This document shows positions 17,700 through 25,792 of a stretch of 64,000 nt of DNA, piece by piece. Position numbers and translations under genes: made by a program. The DNA lies in NCBI GenBank assembly GCA_963742035.1, contig CAVUKH010000002.1, positions 124,001 to 188,000 on the forward strand, in the 5' to 3' direction. Each line of letters opens with the position of its first letter. Within the stretch, counting starts at the first letter, position 1. Under the pieces are notes generated by a model. It was not told the DNA's origin, made no database searches, and worked only from the letters and a program-made list of their open reading frames with translations. Source of the DNA: Bog-473 sp963742035 (lineage in GTDB: Bacteria > Actinomycetota > Acidimicrobiia > Acidimicrobiales > RAAP-2).

Positions 17700-19046
17700 G
17701 TGACGACTGGTCATGGCGGCGTCCCGGTCGCCCAGCGTGAGGACGCCGAACCGGTCCTGCGACGCGCCCCGTTCTCCGACAACCCGAAGGTGGGCGCGCG
17801 CGGGCAGCGCACCAGGCAACGCATCCTCGACGCCGCCCTGCAGCTCTTCGGCGACGTGGGCTTTCATCAGTGCAGCATCGCCCGCATCAGCGAGCGGGCG
17901 AGCTGCTCGAGAGTGTCCTTCTACCAGTACTTCTCGGGGAAGGAGGACGTGTTCAGCAGCTTGGCCAGCCAGGTCGCACGACGGATCAGCGCGTCCACCG
18001 AGGCGATCGAGCCGCTCACGCCGGAGGCCGAGGGCTGGCATGGCCTGCGCGCCTGGGTCGGCCACTACGGGGACATTCACGAACGCTACGGGCCCATCTT
18101 CCAGGGCCTCCCGGCGGCGCTCGCGGGTGACGACCGCCTGACCGCCGCCGTGGTGCGTCTCCGGGATCAGAGCGTTGCCCGGATCCGCTCGAAGCTCTCG
18201 ACCGGCGACCTGCCGGCCCGTCGGCTCGACCCCTTGCTCGAGCTCCTGCTCGCCACCCTCGCCCGGTCTCTCGACGACGCCGCCAGTCTGCGCGCCGTGG
18301 CACCCGAGGCCTACTCGCGGGAGCGGGTCGAGGTGGCCATGACCGATGTCATGCACCGATCGCTCTTCGGCCGCAGCACCGTCAACGTGCATGCCGGCTC
18401 CGGTGCGCAGCCACCACGCGTCCCGTTCGGACCAGGGGTCCGCACCATGTTGGAGAAGGAGGAGGCGATCCGATCCGGCGCCGACACGCGCGCCGCGCTG
18501 AAGGCACTGGTCGCAAACGGTCGCGACGTCTTCGTGGAGCGGGGGTATCACGCCACCCGGGTGGATGACCTCGTGGCCGCGGCCGGGGTCTCCCACGGTG
18601 TCTTCTACCGGTACTTCGAGAACAAGGACGAGCTGGCCATCGTGCTCACGGTGCAGGCGATGCGCGCCGTCGCCAACGCGTTCGTCGAGATCCCCGACCT
18701 GACGACCGAGGGCGGTCCGGAATTGCGTCGGTGGCTCCGCCGCTACAACGCCGCGCAGTCGGGCGAGGCGGCGATGATCCGCGTCTGGGTCGGTGCCGCA
18801 CTCGAGGATGCCAGGTTGCGCTCGCTCTCCGCCTCGGCCCTGGACTGGGGGCGGCGCCGGATGGTGCGGGTTCTCGGCGACCGTGGCTTCGGCGACGTGG
18901 AGATCGACGCCGTGCTCATGGTGGCGCTCCTGGGCGCCTTCGGGGCACAGCCGCGTCCCGCCGCGGATGTCGACGCGGTGGCCCACATGGTGGAGGAGGG
19001 ACTGCTGGGCCGGCTCCCGGCCAGGAGCGCCGATGGTGTTCGTTAA
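17700..19046 (+). CDS. Tandem double TetR-family regulator
   Basis: 448 residues containing two complete TetR units in one chain. Unit 1 has its helix-turn-helix at about 37-85 (QRILDAALQLFGDVGFHQCSI...SFYQYFSGKEDVF) and a ligand domain to about 230. Unit 2 has its helix-turn-helix at about 263-312 (FVERGYHATRVDDLVAAAGVSHGVFYRYFENKDEL) and a second ligand domain. Joined by a short Pro/Gly-rich linker near 235-250. GTG 17700 start, 74 bases after the hydratase gene. A single chain could act like a TetR dimer or bind two sites. It precedes the ABC importer whose promoter carries operator site D, so it is a second candidate regulator. Confidence 0.92.
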   Translation: MTTGHGGVPVAQREDAEPVLRRAPFSDNPKVGARGQRTRQRILDAALQLFGDVGFHQCSIARISERASCSRVSFYQYFSGKEDVFSSLASQVARRISASTEAIEPLTPEAEGWHGLRAWVGHYGDIHERYGPIFQGLPAALAGDDRLTAAVVRLRDQSVARIRSKLSTGDLPARRLDPLLELLLATLARSLDDAASLRAVAPEAYSRERVEVAMTDVMHRSLFGRSTVNVHAGSGAQPPRVPFGPGVRTMLEKEEAIRSGADTRAALKALVANGRDVFVERGYHATRVDDLVAAAGVSHGVFYRYFENKDELAIVLTVQAMRAVANAFVEIPDLTTEGGPELRRWLRRYNAAQSGEAAMIRVWVGAALEDARLRSLSASALDWGRRRMVRVLGDRGFGDVEIDAVLMVALLGAFGAQPRPAADVDAVAHMVEEGLLGRLPARSADGVR

Positions 19047-19104
19047 TGCTCCATCCCAGCTCAAAGGGCATTTCATGAGTCGTGCACAGGTTGGTCCGCG
19101 TCGT

Positions 19105-19130
19105 TAGTATCTGAATCGACGTCGATGTCA
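19105..19130 (+). promoter_or_regulatory. Promoter/operator, site D, of the HAAT importer operon
   Basis: -10-like TAGTAT (19105-19110) is followed by the 12-base perfect palindrome ATCGACGTCGAT (19115-19126), within the core GACGTCGATGTCA (19118-19130). The palindrome would cover the transcription start, a typical repressor position. The -35 is weak. The leader to the ATG at 19175 is about 58 bases and ends with GGAGGGG-like ribosome sites. Confidence 0.55.
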
Positions 19131-19174
19131 GAAACGCACCGGCGGAGCCGGCCGGTAGGGAGGGGTCCGCAGGA

Positions 19175-21190
19175 ATGCTGCAATTCGTGATCGCCGGACT
19201 GGTGCTGGGAGGGATCTATGCGATCTGCTCCGCCGGACTGGTCATCACCTATACGGCGTCGGGGATTCTGAACTTCGCCTTCGGCGCCATCGCGTTCTTC
19301 ATCGCCCGCTTCTACTACTTCCTGAACACGCAGCACAGCTGGCCGATCCTGCCGGCTGCGGTCCTCTCCATTGTGGTGGCCTCGCCCGCCCTCGGGGTGT
19401 TCCTCTATTTCGTCCTGTTCCGGCATCTGCGCCTGTCCTCACCCATGATCAAGGTGGTGGCGACGATCGGCCTGCTCGTCGCCATCCCCGCGGCGGCCGT
19501 GTTGATCTTCGGCAATCAGGCGATTCAGGCTGCGCCCGGGCTGGCCCCACAGCCGGTCGCCGTCTACCAGGTCTTCGGCGTCGCGGTCACGCTCGATCAG
19601 GTCATCGTCTACGCCTGTGTGCTCGCGACCGTGATCGCGGGCGCGGTGATCCTGCGTTACACCGACGTGGGGCTCAAGGTGCGGGCGATGGTCGACTCGC
19701 CGGCCATGACCGACCTCTCGGGCACGAATCCGACCTTCATCTCCGTCGGAGTCTGGGCCGTCAGCACCCTCTTCGCCGGGTTGGCCGGTGTACTGGCGGC
19801 TCCCATCGTCGGGCTCGACCCCGACAAGTTCACAGTCCTCATCGCGGCGTCGTTCGCCGCGGTGGTCGCGGCGCGGTTGCGGAACCTGACGGTGGCGGTG
19901 GTCGTGGCCCTTCTCATGGGGATCGCCACCTCGCTCATTGAGGGGTACCTCCCACCCTCGAGTTCGTGGACCACGGAGTTCATCGACGCCGTGCCGTTCA
20001 TTGTCGTCGCCGTGGTCCTCGTCTACGAGTTGCTCCGCCGCGGACGGGTCGGCGAGACGGACGGCTGGGGTGGCGCCTTGGACCGTGCCATCACGCCCCA
20101 AGGCGAGAGTCGCCTGGCCGGCTCCACCAGCAACGTCGTCGAGGCGGCCTCCCTCGGATTCTTCGGCCGCTACGCCGGACCGGTGCTCCTCATCGCGGCC
20201 GTCGGGGCCATCCCGCTGATTGTGCAGGGTTACTGGGTCGGCGTGATGGCCGCCGGATTCGCCTACGCGGTCATCCTCCTCTCGTGGACCATCGTCACGG
20301 GTGAGGGCGGCATGCTCTGGCTGTGCCAGATCACCTTCGCCGGAGTGGGAGCCCTGACCACGGCCCAACTGGCGAACAACCACGGGTGGCCGGTTCTGCT
20401 CGCCGTCCTCGCCGGTGGCGTGGTGGCGCTGGCTATGGGTGTCGTGGTCGGCCTGCTCAGCATCCGCCTCGGCGATCTCTACGTCGCGCTGGTGACACTG
20501 ACCTTCGGGCTCTTGATGGAGAACCTCGTCTTCACACTGCCCAGTTTCGTGAACCAGGGTCTGGGTCTCACGCTCAACCGACCGGGTTTCGCCGCCTCCG
20601 ACCGTGCCTTCGCCTACCTGTGTCTTGCCGTCTTTGTCGTCATTGCGCTCTTCATCGTCAATTTCCGGAGATCGACCACCGGTCTGGCACTCAACGCAGC
20701 GCGCTGGAGCGAACCGGGGGCAAAGACATCGGGCATCAGCGTCGTGCAGCAGAAGGTCATTGCCGGGGCGCTGGCGGCACTGATCGCCGGGATCGGCGGA
20801 GGGCTCTTCGCCCTGTCCCAGACGACCTTCCAGCCCAGCGAGTTCGCCACCTTTGAGGGCGTGGTCTGGCTGGCCGTCCTGGTGACATGGGGCGTGCGCT
20901 CCAATGCGGCGGCGCTGCTGGGCGGGGTCTCGTTGGCGCTGCTGCCCGCCGTCACCCAGAACTACCTTCCGACCTGGACCTCGAACGTGACGCCGGTGCT
21001 CTTCGGTCTCGGCGCGGTCTCGGCGGCCAAGTACCCCGACGGCGTGCTGGCCGAGCAGAGCCGTCGACTCCGTCGCCTCGTGCTCCACCTGCGACCGCAG
21101 CAAGAGGGCGTCGAGCTGACCGACCTGACCGTAGCCACCGCGGACGTCGCACCGGTGGCGACGACGCGGGTGGCGGAGCACATCTCGTGA
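19175..21190 (+). CDS. Fused LivH-LivM permease of a branched-chain/aromatic-type (HAAT) ABC importer
   Basis: 671-residue inner-membrane protein joining the two permeases that are normally separate. Residues 1-290 are LivH-like (LQFVIAGLVLGGIYAICSAGLVITYTASGILNFAFGA), followed by a hydrophilic linker near 290-325. Residues about 330-640 are LivM-like (GEGGMLWLCQITFAGVGALTTAQL; GLALNAARWSE for the ATPase-contacting loop). More than 14 hydrophobic segments. First gene of livHM-livG-livF-binding protein, with stop/start overlaps. HAAT systems import branched-chain amino acids but also amides, urea, aromatic acids and steroid acids, so the substrate is open. Confidence 0.93.
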   Translation: MLQFVIAGLVLGGIYAICSAGLVITYTASGILNFAFGAIAFFIARFYYFLNTQHSWPILPAAVLSIVVASPALGVFLYFVLFRHLRLSSPMIKVVATIGLLVAIPAAAVLIFGNQAIQAAPGLAPQPVAVYQVFGVAVTLDQVIVYACVLATVIAGAVILRYTDVGLKVRAMVDSPAMTDLSGTNPTFISVGVWAVSTLFAGLAGVLAAPIVGLDPDKFTVLIAASFAAVVAARLRNLTVAVVVALLMGIATSLIEGYLPPSSSWTTEFIDAVPFIVVAVVLVYELLRRGRVGETDGWGGALDRAITPQGESRLAGSTSNVVEAASLGFFGRYAGPVLLIAAVGAIPLIVQGYWVGVMAAGFAYAVILLSWTIVTGEGGMLWLCQITFAGVGALTTAQLANNHGWPVLLAVLAGGVVALAMGVVVGLLSIRLGDLYVALVTLTFGLLMENLVFTLPSFVNQGLGLTLNRPGFAASDRAFAYLCLAVFVVIALFIVNFRRSTTGLALNAARWSEPGAKTSGISVVQQKVIAGALAALIAGIGGGLFALSQTTFQPSEFATFEGVVWLAVLVTWGVRSNAAALLGGVSLALLPAVTQNYLPTWTSNVTPVLFGLGAVSAAKYPDGVLAEQSRRLRRLVLHLRPQQEGVELTDLTVATADVAPVATTRVAEHIS

Positions 21191-22056
21191 TGCCGGCCCC
21201 GGGGGAGACCGCGCCGAGCGTCGGAGCGGAGGGCGCCGCCTTGGCGGCACGCGACATCACCGTCCGCTTCGGAGGCCTCACCGCCTTGTCAGAGGTGAGC
21301 CTCGAGGTCCAACCGGGGGAGATCGCCGGCCTGGTCGGGCCCAACGGTGCCGGAAAGTCCACGCTGCTGGCGGTCCTGTCCGGCCTCCTCCGCCCCAACC
21401 GGGGCCAGGTCCACCTGCACGGGGTCGACGTCACCGGCGCATCATGCCGGGCGCGGGCGCGGAAGGGGCTGGCCCGGACGTTCCAGCAGCCCGAGCTGTT
21501 CATGGGCCTCACCGTGCGCGAGCACCTCCAACTGGCCCATCGCGCTCGGGTGGCCCCGACACGTCTGTGGCGCGACATGCTCGATCCGCGCTCCCTGCTC
21601 CCGCCCTCCAAGGAGGAGAACGAGCGGGTGGACGAGCTGCTCGAGCTGCTCCGACTGACCAGGGTCGAGAAGGCGCCCGTGGCAGCGTTGCCGCTCGGCA
21701 TCCTCCGCCTGGTCGAAGTCGGGAGGGCGCTGGCCAGCGAGCCGAACGTGCTGCTCCTGGACGAGCCGCTCTCGGGCCTCGACATCAAGGCATCGGAGAA
21801 CCTGCTCACGGTCTTTCGCCAGATCGTCGATCAACCGGACCACCAAGTCTCGCTCATCATGGTGGAGCACGACGTGGCCGCGGTGCTGTCCCTGTCCGAC
21901 ATCGTGTTCGTGCTCGACTTCGGTGAGCGCATCGCGGTCGGGAGCCCCGAGGAGATCCGCAACGACCCGGCGGTGCGTGCCGCCTACCTGGGGGACACGG
22001 AACCGGAGCCGGGGCCGCCCGCCGAACCGGCGCCCGGCAGGGGGGATTCGGCGTGA
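21190..22056 (+). CDS. HAAT ABC transporter ATP-binding protein (LivG-like)
   Basis: 288 residues from ATG 21190, which overlaps the permease stop (TGATG). Walker A GPNGAGKST near residue 50, Walker B VLLLDEPLSGLD near 195, H-loop in MVEHD. The ABC signature, usually LSxGxxR, reads LPLGILRLVEVGRAL here; this variant loses the Ser and the following Gln. The LivG-type insert (LTVREHLQLAHRARV) is present. It ends four bases into LivF. Energises import with the next gene. Confidence 0.92.
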   Translation: MPAPGETAPSVGAEGAALAARDITVRFGGLTALSEVSLEVQPGEIAGLVGPNGAGKSTLLAVLSGLLRPNRGQVHLHGVDVTGASCRARARKGLARTFQQPELFMGLTVREHLQLAHRARVAPTRLWRDMLDPRSLLPPSKEENERVDELLELLRLTRVEKAPVAALPLGILRLVEVGRALASEPNVLLLDEPLSGLDIKASENLLTVFRQIVDQPDHQVSLIMVEHDVAAVLSLSDIVFVLDFGERIAVGSPEEIRNDPAVRAAYLGDTEPEPGPPAEPAPGRGDSA

Positions 22057-22802
22057 CCGAGCCCCTCCTCACGGTCGAGAACCTCGATGTGCGCTACGGG
22101 TCGTCGCGCGCGCTCTTCGACGTGTCCCTCACGGTCGATCCGGGCACGGTCCTCGCCGTTCTGGGTGCGAATGGGGCGGGCAAGAGCACGTTGGCGCGCG
22201 CCGTCTCCGGACTGGTGCCCCCCACCTCCGGCCGGGTCTTCTTCGAAGGCCACGAGATCACGGGTCAGCCGGCGCACCGCATCCGCAAGCTGGGGCTGAC
22301 CTACATCCCGGAAGGACGGGGCATCTTCCCGGGCCTGTCCGTGGTCGACAACCTGCGCATGGCGGTGGCCCAGGAGAAACGACACGAGCGCGCCGCCGCC
22401 ATCGACCGGGCCATCGACCGCTTTCCGGTGTTGGGGCAACGCAGAGGGCAGAGAGCCGGCAGCCTGTCGGGCGGCGAGCAGCAGATGCTGGCCCTGGCCA
22501 GGGCGCTGGCCGTCTCGCCCAAGCTCGTCATCGCCGACGAGATGTCGCTCGGTCTGGCGCCGATCGTGACCGAGTCCGTCTTCCAGGCCCTCGAGGAAGC
22601 TCGGCGGTCGGGCATCACCATCGTCCTGACCGAGCAGTTCGTCCACCGTGCCCTCTCCATGGCGGACGCCTGCGTGATCCTGATGCGGGGCCGGGTGGGC
22701 TGGTTCGGACCTGCGGCGGAGGCCGGACAAGAGGTCATCGACCGCTACCTCGGCGACGCCGAGCCGGCGACCCCTGCGGCGGCGGGCGGTTCGCTACAGT
22801 AA
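22053..22802 (+). CDS. HAAT ABC transporter ATP-binding protein (LivF-like)
   Basis: 249 residues; GTG start in a GTGA overlap with livG. Walker A GANGAGKST near 38, standard signature LSGGEQQMLALARAL, Walker B LVIADEMSLGLAP, H-loop region LTEQF (Gln/Phe in place of the usual His, as in other LivF proteins). Length fits LivF. Paired with the divergent-signature LivG, it probably provides the normal second ATP site. Confidence 0.93.
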   Translation: MTEPLLTVENLDVRYGSSRALFDVSLTVDPGTVLAVLGANGAGKSTLARAVSGLVPPTSGRVFFEGHEITGQPAHRIRKLGLTYIPEGRGIFPGLSVVDNLRMAVAQEKRHERAAAIDRAIDRFPVLGQRRGQRAGSLSGGEQQMLALARALAVSPKLVIADEMSLGLAPIVTESVFQALEEARRSGITIVLTEQFVHRALSMADACVILMRGRVGWFGPAAEAGQEVIDRYLGDAEPATPAAAGGSLQ

Positions 22803-22816
22803 CGACCGGTCATTAC
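22799..22816. promoter_or_regulatory. 18-bp near-perfect palindrome before binding-protein gene
   Basis: GTAACGACCGGTCATTAC is an inverted repeat (GTAACGACC against GGTCATTAC) with one mismatch per arm pair. It sits in the 92-base gap between livF and the binding-protein gene, overlapping the livF stop. The size, spacing and GACCGGTC centre look like a TetR-family operator, distinct from the GACGTC core. A TACAGT (22795-22800) beside it could be a -10 box. No regulator assigned. Confidence 0.5.
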
Positions 22817-22894
22817 AACCCATGAGCGCTGGCTCAGTGTATGGCCCCACGAGAGGGATCTCCTGGCAGGGGATCCGGGGAGGCATGACAGACC

Positions 22895-24166
22895 GTGCAC
22901 GCACGTAGGAACCGAGGTGGATCGACACCGAAGCGCCGGACGACCATCGTCCCGTTGGCGCTGGCCATGTTGACCGGTGTGCCGCTGCTGCTCGTCGGCA
23001 CGACAGCCGTGGCGGCCGGGGCGGCGCCGGCGCCGATCACGATTGCCTACATCACCGACCTCACCGGCGAGGGTGGGTCCGAGAACGGGACCTCTCCGGC
23101 CGGCTTCGAGGCCCGGCTCGACCTGCAGAACGCCGAGGGTGGCGTGAACGGGCACAAGCTCGTGCCGCTCATCATCGACGACCAGACGAACCCGAGTGCG
23201 ATCGGCACCGCCGTGCAGAGCGCCATCTCTAAGAACGCCTTCGGCATCGTCTCGCAGACGCCGCTGATGTTCCTGGCCGCCAAGTACCCCCAGCAGGCCG
23301 GCATGCCGGTGACGGGCACCTACGACGACGGACCCGAATGGGGAGAGCAGCCCTACACCAACATGTTCGCCGCCGACAACGGCAGCGTCGACCCGAAGTA
23401 CCCGGTCAACACGCAGCTGGGCGACCTTTTCAAGAAGCTCGGCGGGACGGTGCTCGGCGCGTACGGCTACAGCATCTCGCCGTCGTCCAGCCGGGCCGCC
23501 ATCGGGACCGCGGATTCCTTCAAGCACGCAGGAGGCAAGGTCGGCGTGCTCGACACCACCGTTCCCTTCGGCGGCGTCGACTTCACCAACGAGGCCCTCG
23601 TGGCCAAGAAGGACGGTGTCAACGCGATCTCACCCGCCATGGATGCCAATTCCAACTACGCCCTGGCGACCGCGCTGCAGCAGGCGGGCGTGAAGGTGAA
23701 AGCGGCGATCTACGCCACGGGGTACGAGCCGGACGTGATCAAGTCGCCGGTCTGGAAAACCCTCCAGGGCGGCTACTTCCTGTCCCTGTTCCGCCCGTGG
23801 TCACTGCCCGACGCCGGGACCGAGCAGATGCAGGCGGCCATGGAGAAGTACGCGCACTTCAGCAAGACCGACTTCCCCAACTTCGGGCAGTACGAGGCGT
23901 GGGCCGGGGCCGACCTCATGATCAAGGGCTTGCAAATGGCGGGACCCGACCCCACCCGTGCCGCGGTGATCAAGGACCTGCGGGGGCTCAAGTCGTACAA
24001 CGTCAACGGCCTCCTCCCGATCAACCTGAACTACTCGACGGACTTCGGGCACAACCCGCCGCAGACCTGCGCCTGGGTCATGAAGGCCGGTCCGACCGGT
24101 TTCACGGCCATCTCGTCGAAGCCGTCGTGCGGCACTGACCTGGCCGGGACCTCGACGGCGAGCTGA
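22895..24166 (+). CDS. HAAT-type ABC transporter substrate-binding protein
   Basis: 423-residue secreted periplasmic-type binding protein (Leu/Ile/Val-binding fold). N-terminal Sec signal: basic MHARRNRGG, hydrophobic core through LALAMLTGVPLLLVGTTAVAAG, cleavage probably near AGAAP; no lipobox Cys. Mature domain begins ITIAYITDLTGEGG, with the repeated motifs NAEGGVNGHKL and DDQTNPS of this family. Final gene of the importer operon. Clearly paralogous to the 38216 protein (shared KYPQQAG, ISPSSSR, LPDAGTEQM, LMIKGLQMAGP). Confidence 0.93.
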   Translation: MHARRNRGGSTPKRRTTIVPLALAMLTGVPLLLVGTTAVAAGAAPAPITIAYITDLTGEGGSENGTSPAGFEARLDLQNAEGGVNGHKLVPLIIDDQTNPSAIGTAVQSAISKNAFGIVSQTPLMFLAAKYPQQAGMPVTGTYDDGPEWGEQPYTNMFAADNGSVDPKYPVNTQLGDLFKKLGGTVLGAYGYSISPSSSRAAIGTADSFKHAGGKVGVLDTTVPFGGVDFTNEALVAKKDGVNAISPAMDANSNYALATALQQAGVKVKAAIYATGYEPDVIKSPVWKTLQGGYFLSLFRPWSLPDAGTEQMQAAMEKYAHFSKTDFPNFGQYEAWAGADLMIKGLQMAGPDPTRAAVIKDLRGLKSYNVNGLLPINLNYSTDFGHNPPQTCAWVMKAGPTGFTAISSKPSCGTDLAGTSTAS

Positions 24167-24186
24167 CGCAGAGGAGACGCAAGACC

Positions 24187-25026
24187 TCAGCGGAGCCTCC
24201 ACTCGGGCCGGGAAATGGTCTCCCGGAAGATCTCCTGGCCCCCGGCGATGTTGTCGAAGAGCGTCCCGAGCGCGACGAACGTCGAGACCTGTGAGAGAGC
24301 CTCGCGCCGGCTGAGCTCGTGGGTCATCCAGATGGCCCGCAGGGTGCCCTGCACCGCCATGACGGGCGCCGACGCGATGGCCTTCGCCACCCAGAGGGCC
24401 CGCTCGCGCAGCTCGTCCCCCGGCACGACCTCCGAGACGAGCCCGACCTGGTGCGCCCGCTCGGCCGACATGCGCTCCCAGGCCCCGAGGAGCATCACGC
24501 GGAGCACCTCGCCCAAGGGCAGTTTCTGGAGCAGATGGGTGGACTCGAAGCCCGCCACCATGCCGTAGGTCACGTGCGGGTCGAAGAACGTCGCATGTTC
24601 TGCCGCGATGATGATGTCCGACTCCCCGAGCATGTAGAGGGCGCCGCCGCACGCCATGCCGTTGACGGCGGCCACAATGGGCTTCCACAGATCATTTGTC
24701 TTCGGGTTGATGTTGACCCCGGGGTCGTTGTACATGAAGGGCGTCGCGACCGGACCCGCCTTGCCCTGCATTTTGTAACGGTTCTCCTCATTGGCGAGAT
24801 AGCTCTCCTCAATGGTCTCGTCCCGGTCGATCCCGGCGCAGAAGGCCTCGTCCCCTGCTCCTGTCAGGACGATGGCCCTGACGTCGTCGTTGCGGCGGAG
24901 GTGTCGCCACAGGCCGTGCAGCTCCGCCTGCATGCGGTGGTTGAACGCGTTGTGGACCTCGGGGCGATTCATGGTGACGATGGCGACACCGTCATCCTGC
25001 TCGTACAGCAGCGTCTCAAGCTTCAT
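24187..25026 (-). CDS. Enoyl-CoA hydratase/isomerase family protein
   Basis: 279-residue crotonase. VAIVTMNRPEVHNAFNHRMQAEL opens the fold, CAGIDRDE marks the first oxyanion-hole region and AAVNGMACGGAL the second. ATG 25026 has AAAGGGGAG upstream. Last gene of a minus-strand set with DUF427, thioesterase and SDR genes, and convergent with the importer operon (stops 20 bases apart). With the SDR it could supply the hydration and dehydrogenation steps of a beta-oxidation-like cycle. Substrate unknown. Confidence 0.93.
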   Translation of the reverse strand: MKLETLLYEQDDGVAIVTMNRPEVHNAFNHRMQAELHGLWRHLRRNDDVRAIVLTGAGDEAFCAGIDRDETIEESYLANEENRYKMQGKAGPVATPFMYNDPGVNINPKTNDLWKPIVAAVNGMACGGALYMLGESDIIIAAEHATFFDPHVTYGMVAGFESTHLLQKLPLGEVLRVMLLGAWERMSAERAHQVGLVSEVVPGDELRERALWVAKAIASAPVMAVQGTLRAIWMTHELSRREALSQVSTFVALGTLFDNIAGGQEIFRETISRPEWRLR

Positions 25027-25114
25027 GCACACTCCCCTTTGCCCTGCGCACCCGGTGCGCACGGGTCTGCCCGCGGGCCCACACGAACGACGGCATCTGA
25101 TCCATTCGGCTCTG

Positions 25115-25792
25115 TCAGTCGGCGGCCGGGAAGTCATGGAGGACCGAGACCCGCTCGTCGTCGAAGCTCACCAAGTGCTGCAGCGGGGCGGACTCCGGCA
25201 GTGCTTCCTCGTAACTCCAGGCGACGTCAGGGATGAGCACCCCGTCGACGACGACGTTCCAGTACGTCGCGGTCCCCTTGTAGGGGCAGTAGGTCTCCGA
25301 TCGACTTTGCGTGAGCTCGGCCTGCACGGAGCGAGGCTCGACGTACAGGCGCGGTTCGAGCGCTGTCTCGTACACGGCCATGGTCTCGGTCGTGTCGACC
25401 AGCGTGGTGCCGGCCGCGTGCACCTGCAGACGGCGATGCGAGTGCAGACAGTCCACGCGGTGGTAGGGGTTCCGGGGATGCCCGAAGATCTGCTCGTCCT
25501 CTTCGAACCAGGCGTCGACGGCATCCCATGGCACTGTCACATACCCTGGCGCGTCTTCCTCGGCCTTCGTCGGGAGCTCCGTCACGTCGTGGTTCGGGAA
25601 AGCGAACGTGGGGGGTCGACCGGGCCGGTGCAGCAGCACGGCGCGCTCGGTGTCAATCGCCGTCCGGCCGCCTTTCTTCGCTCTGACACGTCGGCGGAAC
25701 GGCTCAATGTACGACACGTTCGCGGGCATGGAGACGGTGAACCGCCCGGCGGGCGTGGCGCTGAGCGGGCCTCGACCCGTCGTGAGGCTCAC
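25115..25792 (-). CDS. Tandem DUF427 domain protein
   Basis: 225 residues with two DUF427 units (PF04248, a compact beta fold of unknown function): about 18-100 (RTAIDTERAVLLHRPGRPPTFAFPNHDV) and about 120-215 (VDTTETMAVYETALEPRLYVEPRSV, SETYCPYKGTATYWNV). The YCPYKG motif is the strongest DUF427 signature and occurs only in the second unit. GTG 25792 overlaps the upstream stop (GTGA), so translation is coupled to the thioesterase gene, which itself carries an N-terminal DUF427-like unit. Role unknown. Confidence 0.85.
   Translation of the reverse strand: MSLTTGRGPLSATPAGRFTVSMPANVSYIEPFRRRVRAKKGGRTAIDTERAVLLHRPGRPPTFAFPNHDVTELPTKAEEDAPGYVTVPWDAVDAWFEEDEQIFGHPRNPYHRVDCLHSHRRLQVHAAGTTLVDTTETMAVYETALEPRLYVEPRSVQAELTQSRSETYCPYKGTATYWNVVVDGVLIPDVAWSYEEALPESAPLQHLVSFDDERVSVLHDFPAAD

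Noticed and set aside
19439..21250. A 603-codon open frame antisense to the permease gene
   Set aside because: It is the mirror of the high-GC codon pattern of a convincing LivH-LivM protein; the translation is rich in Arg/Gly/His/Glu with no domain or hydrophobic pattern.
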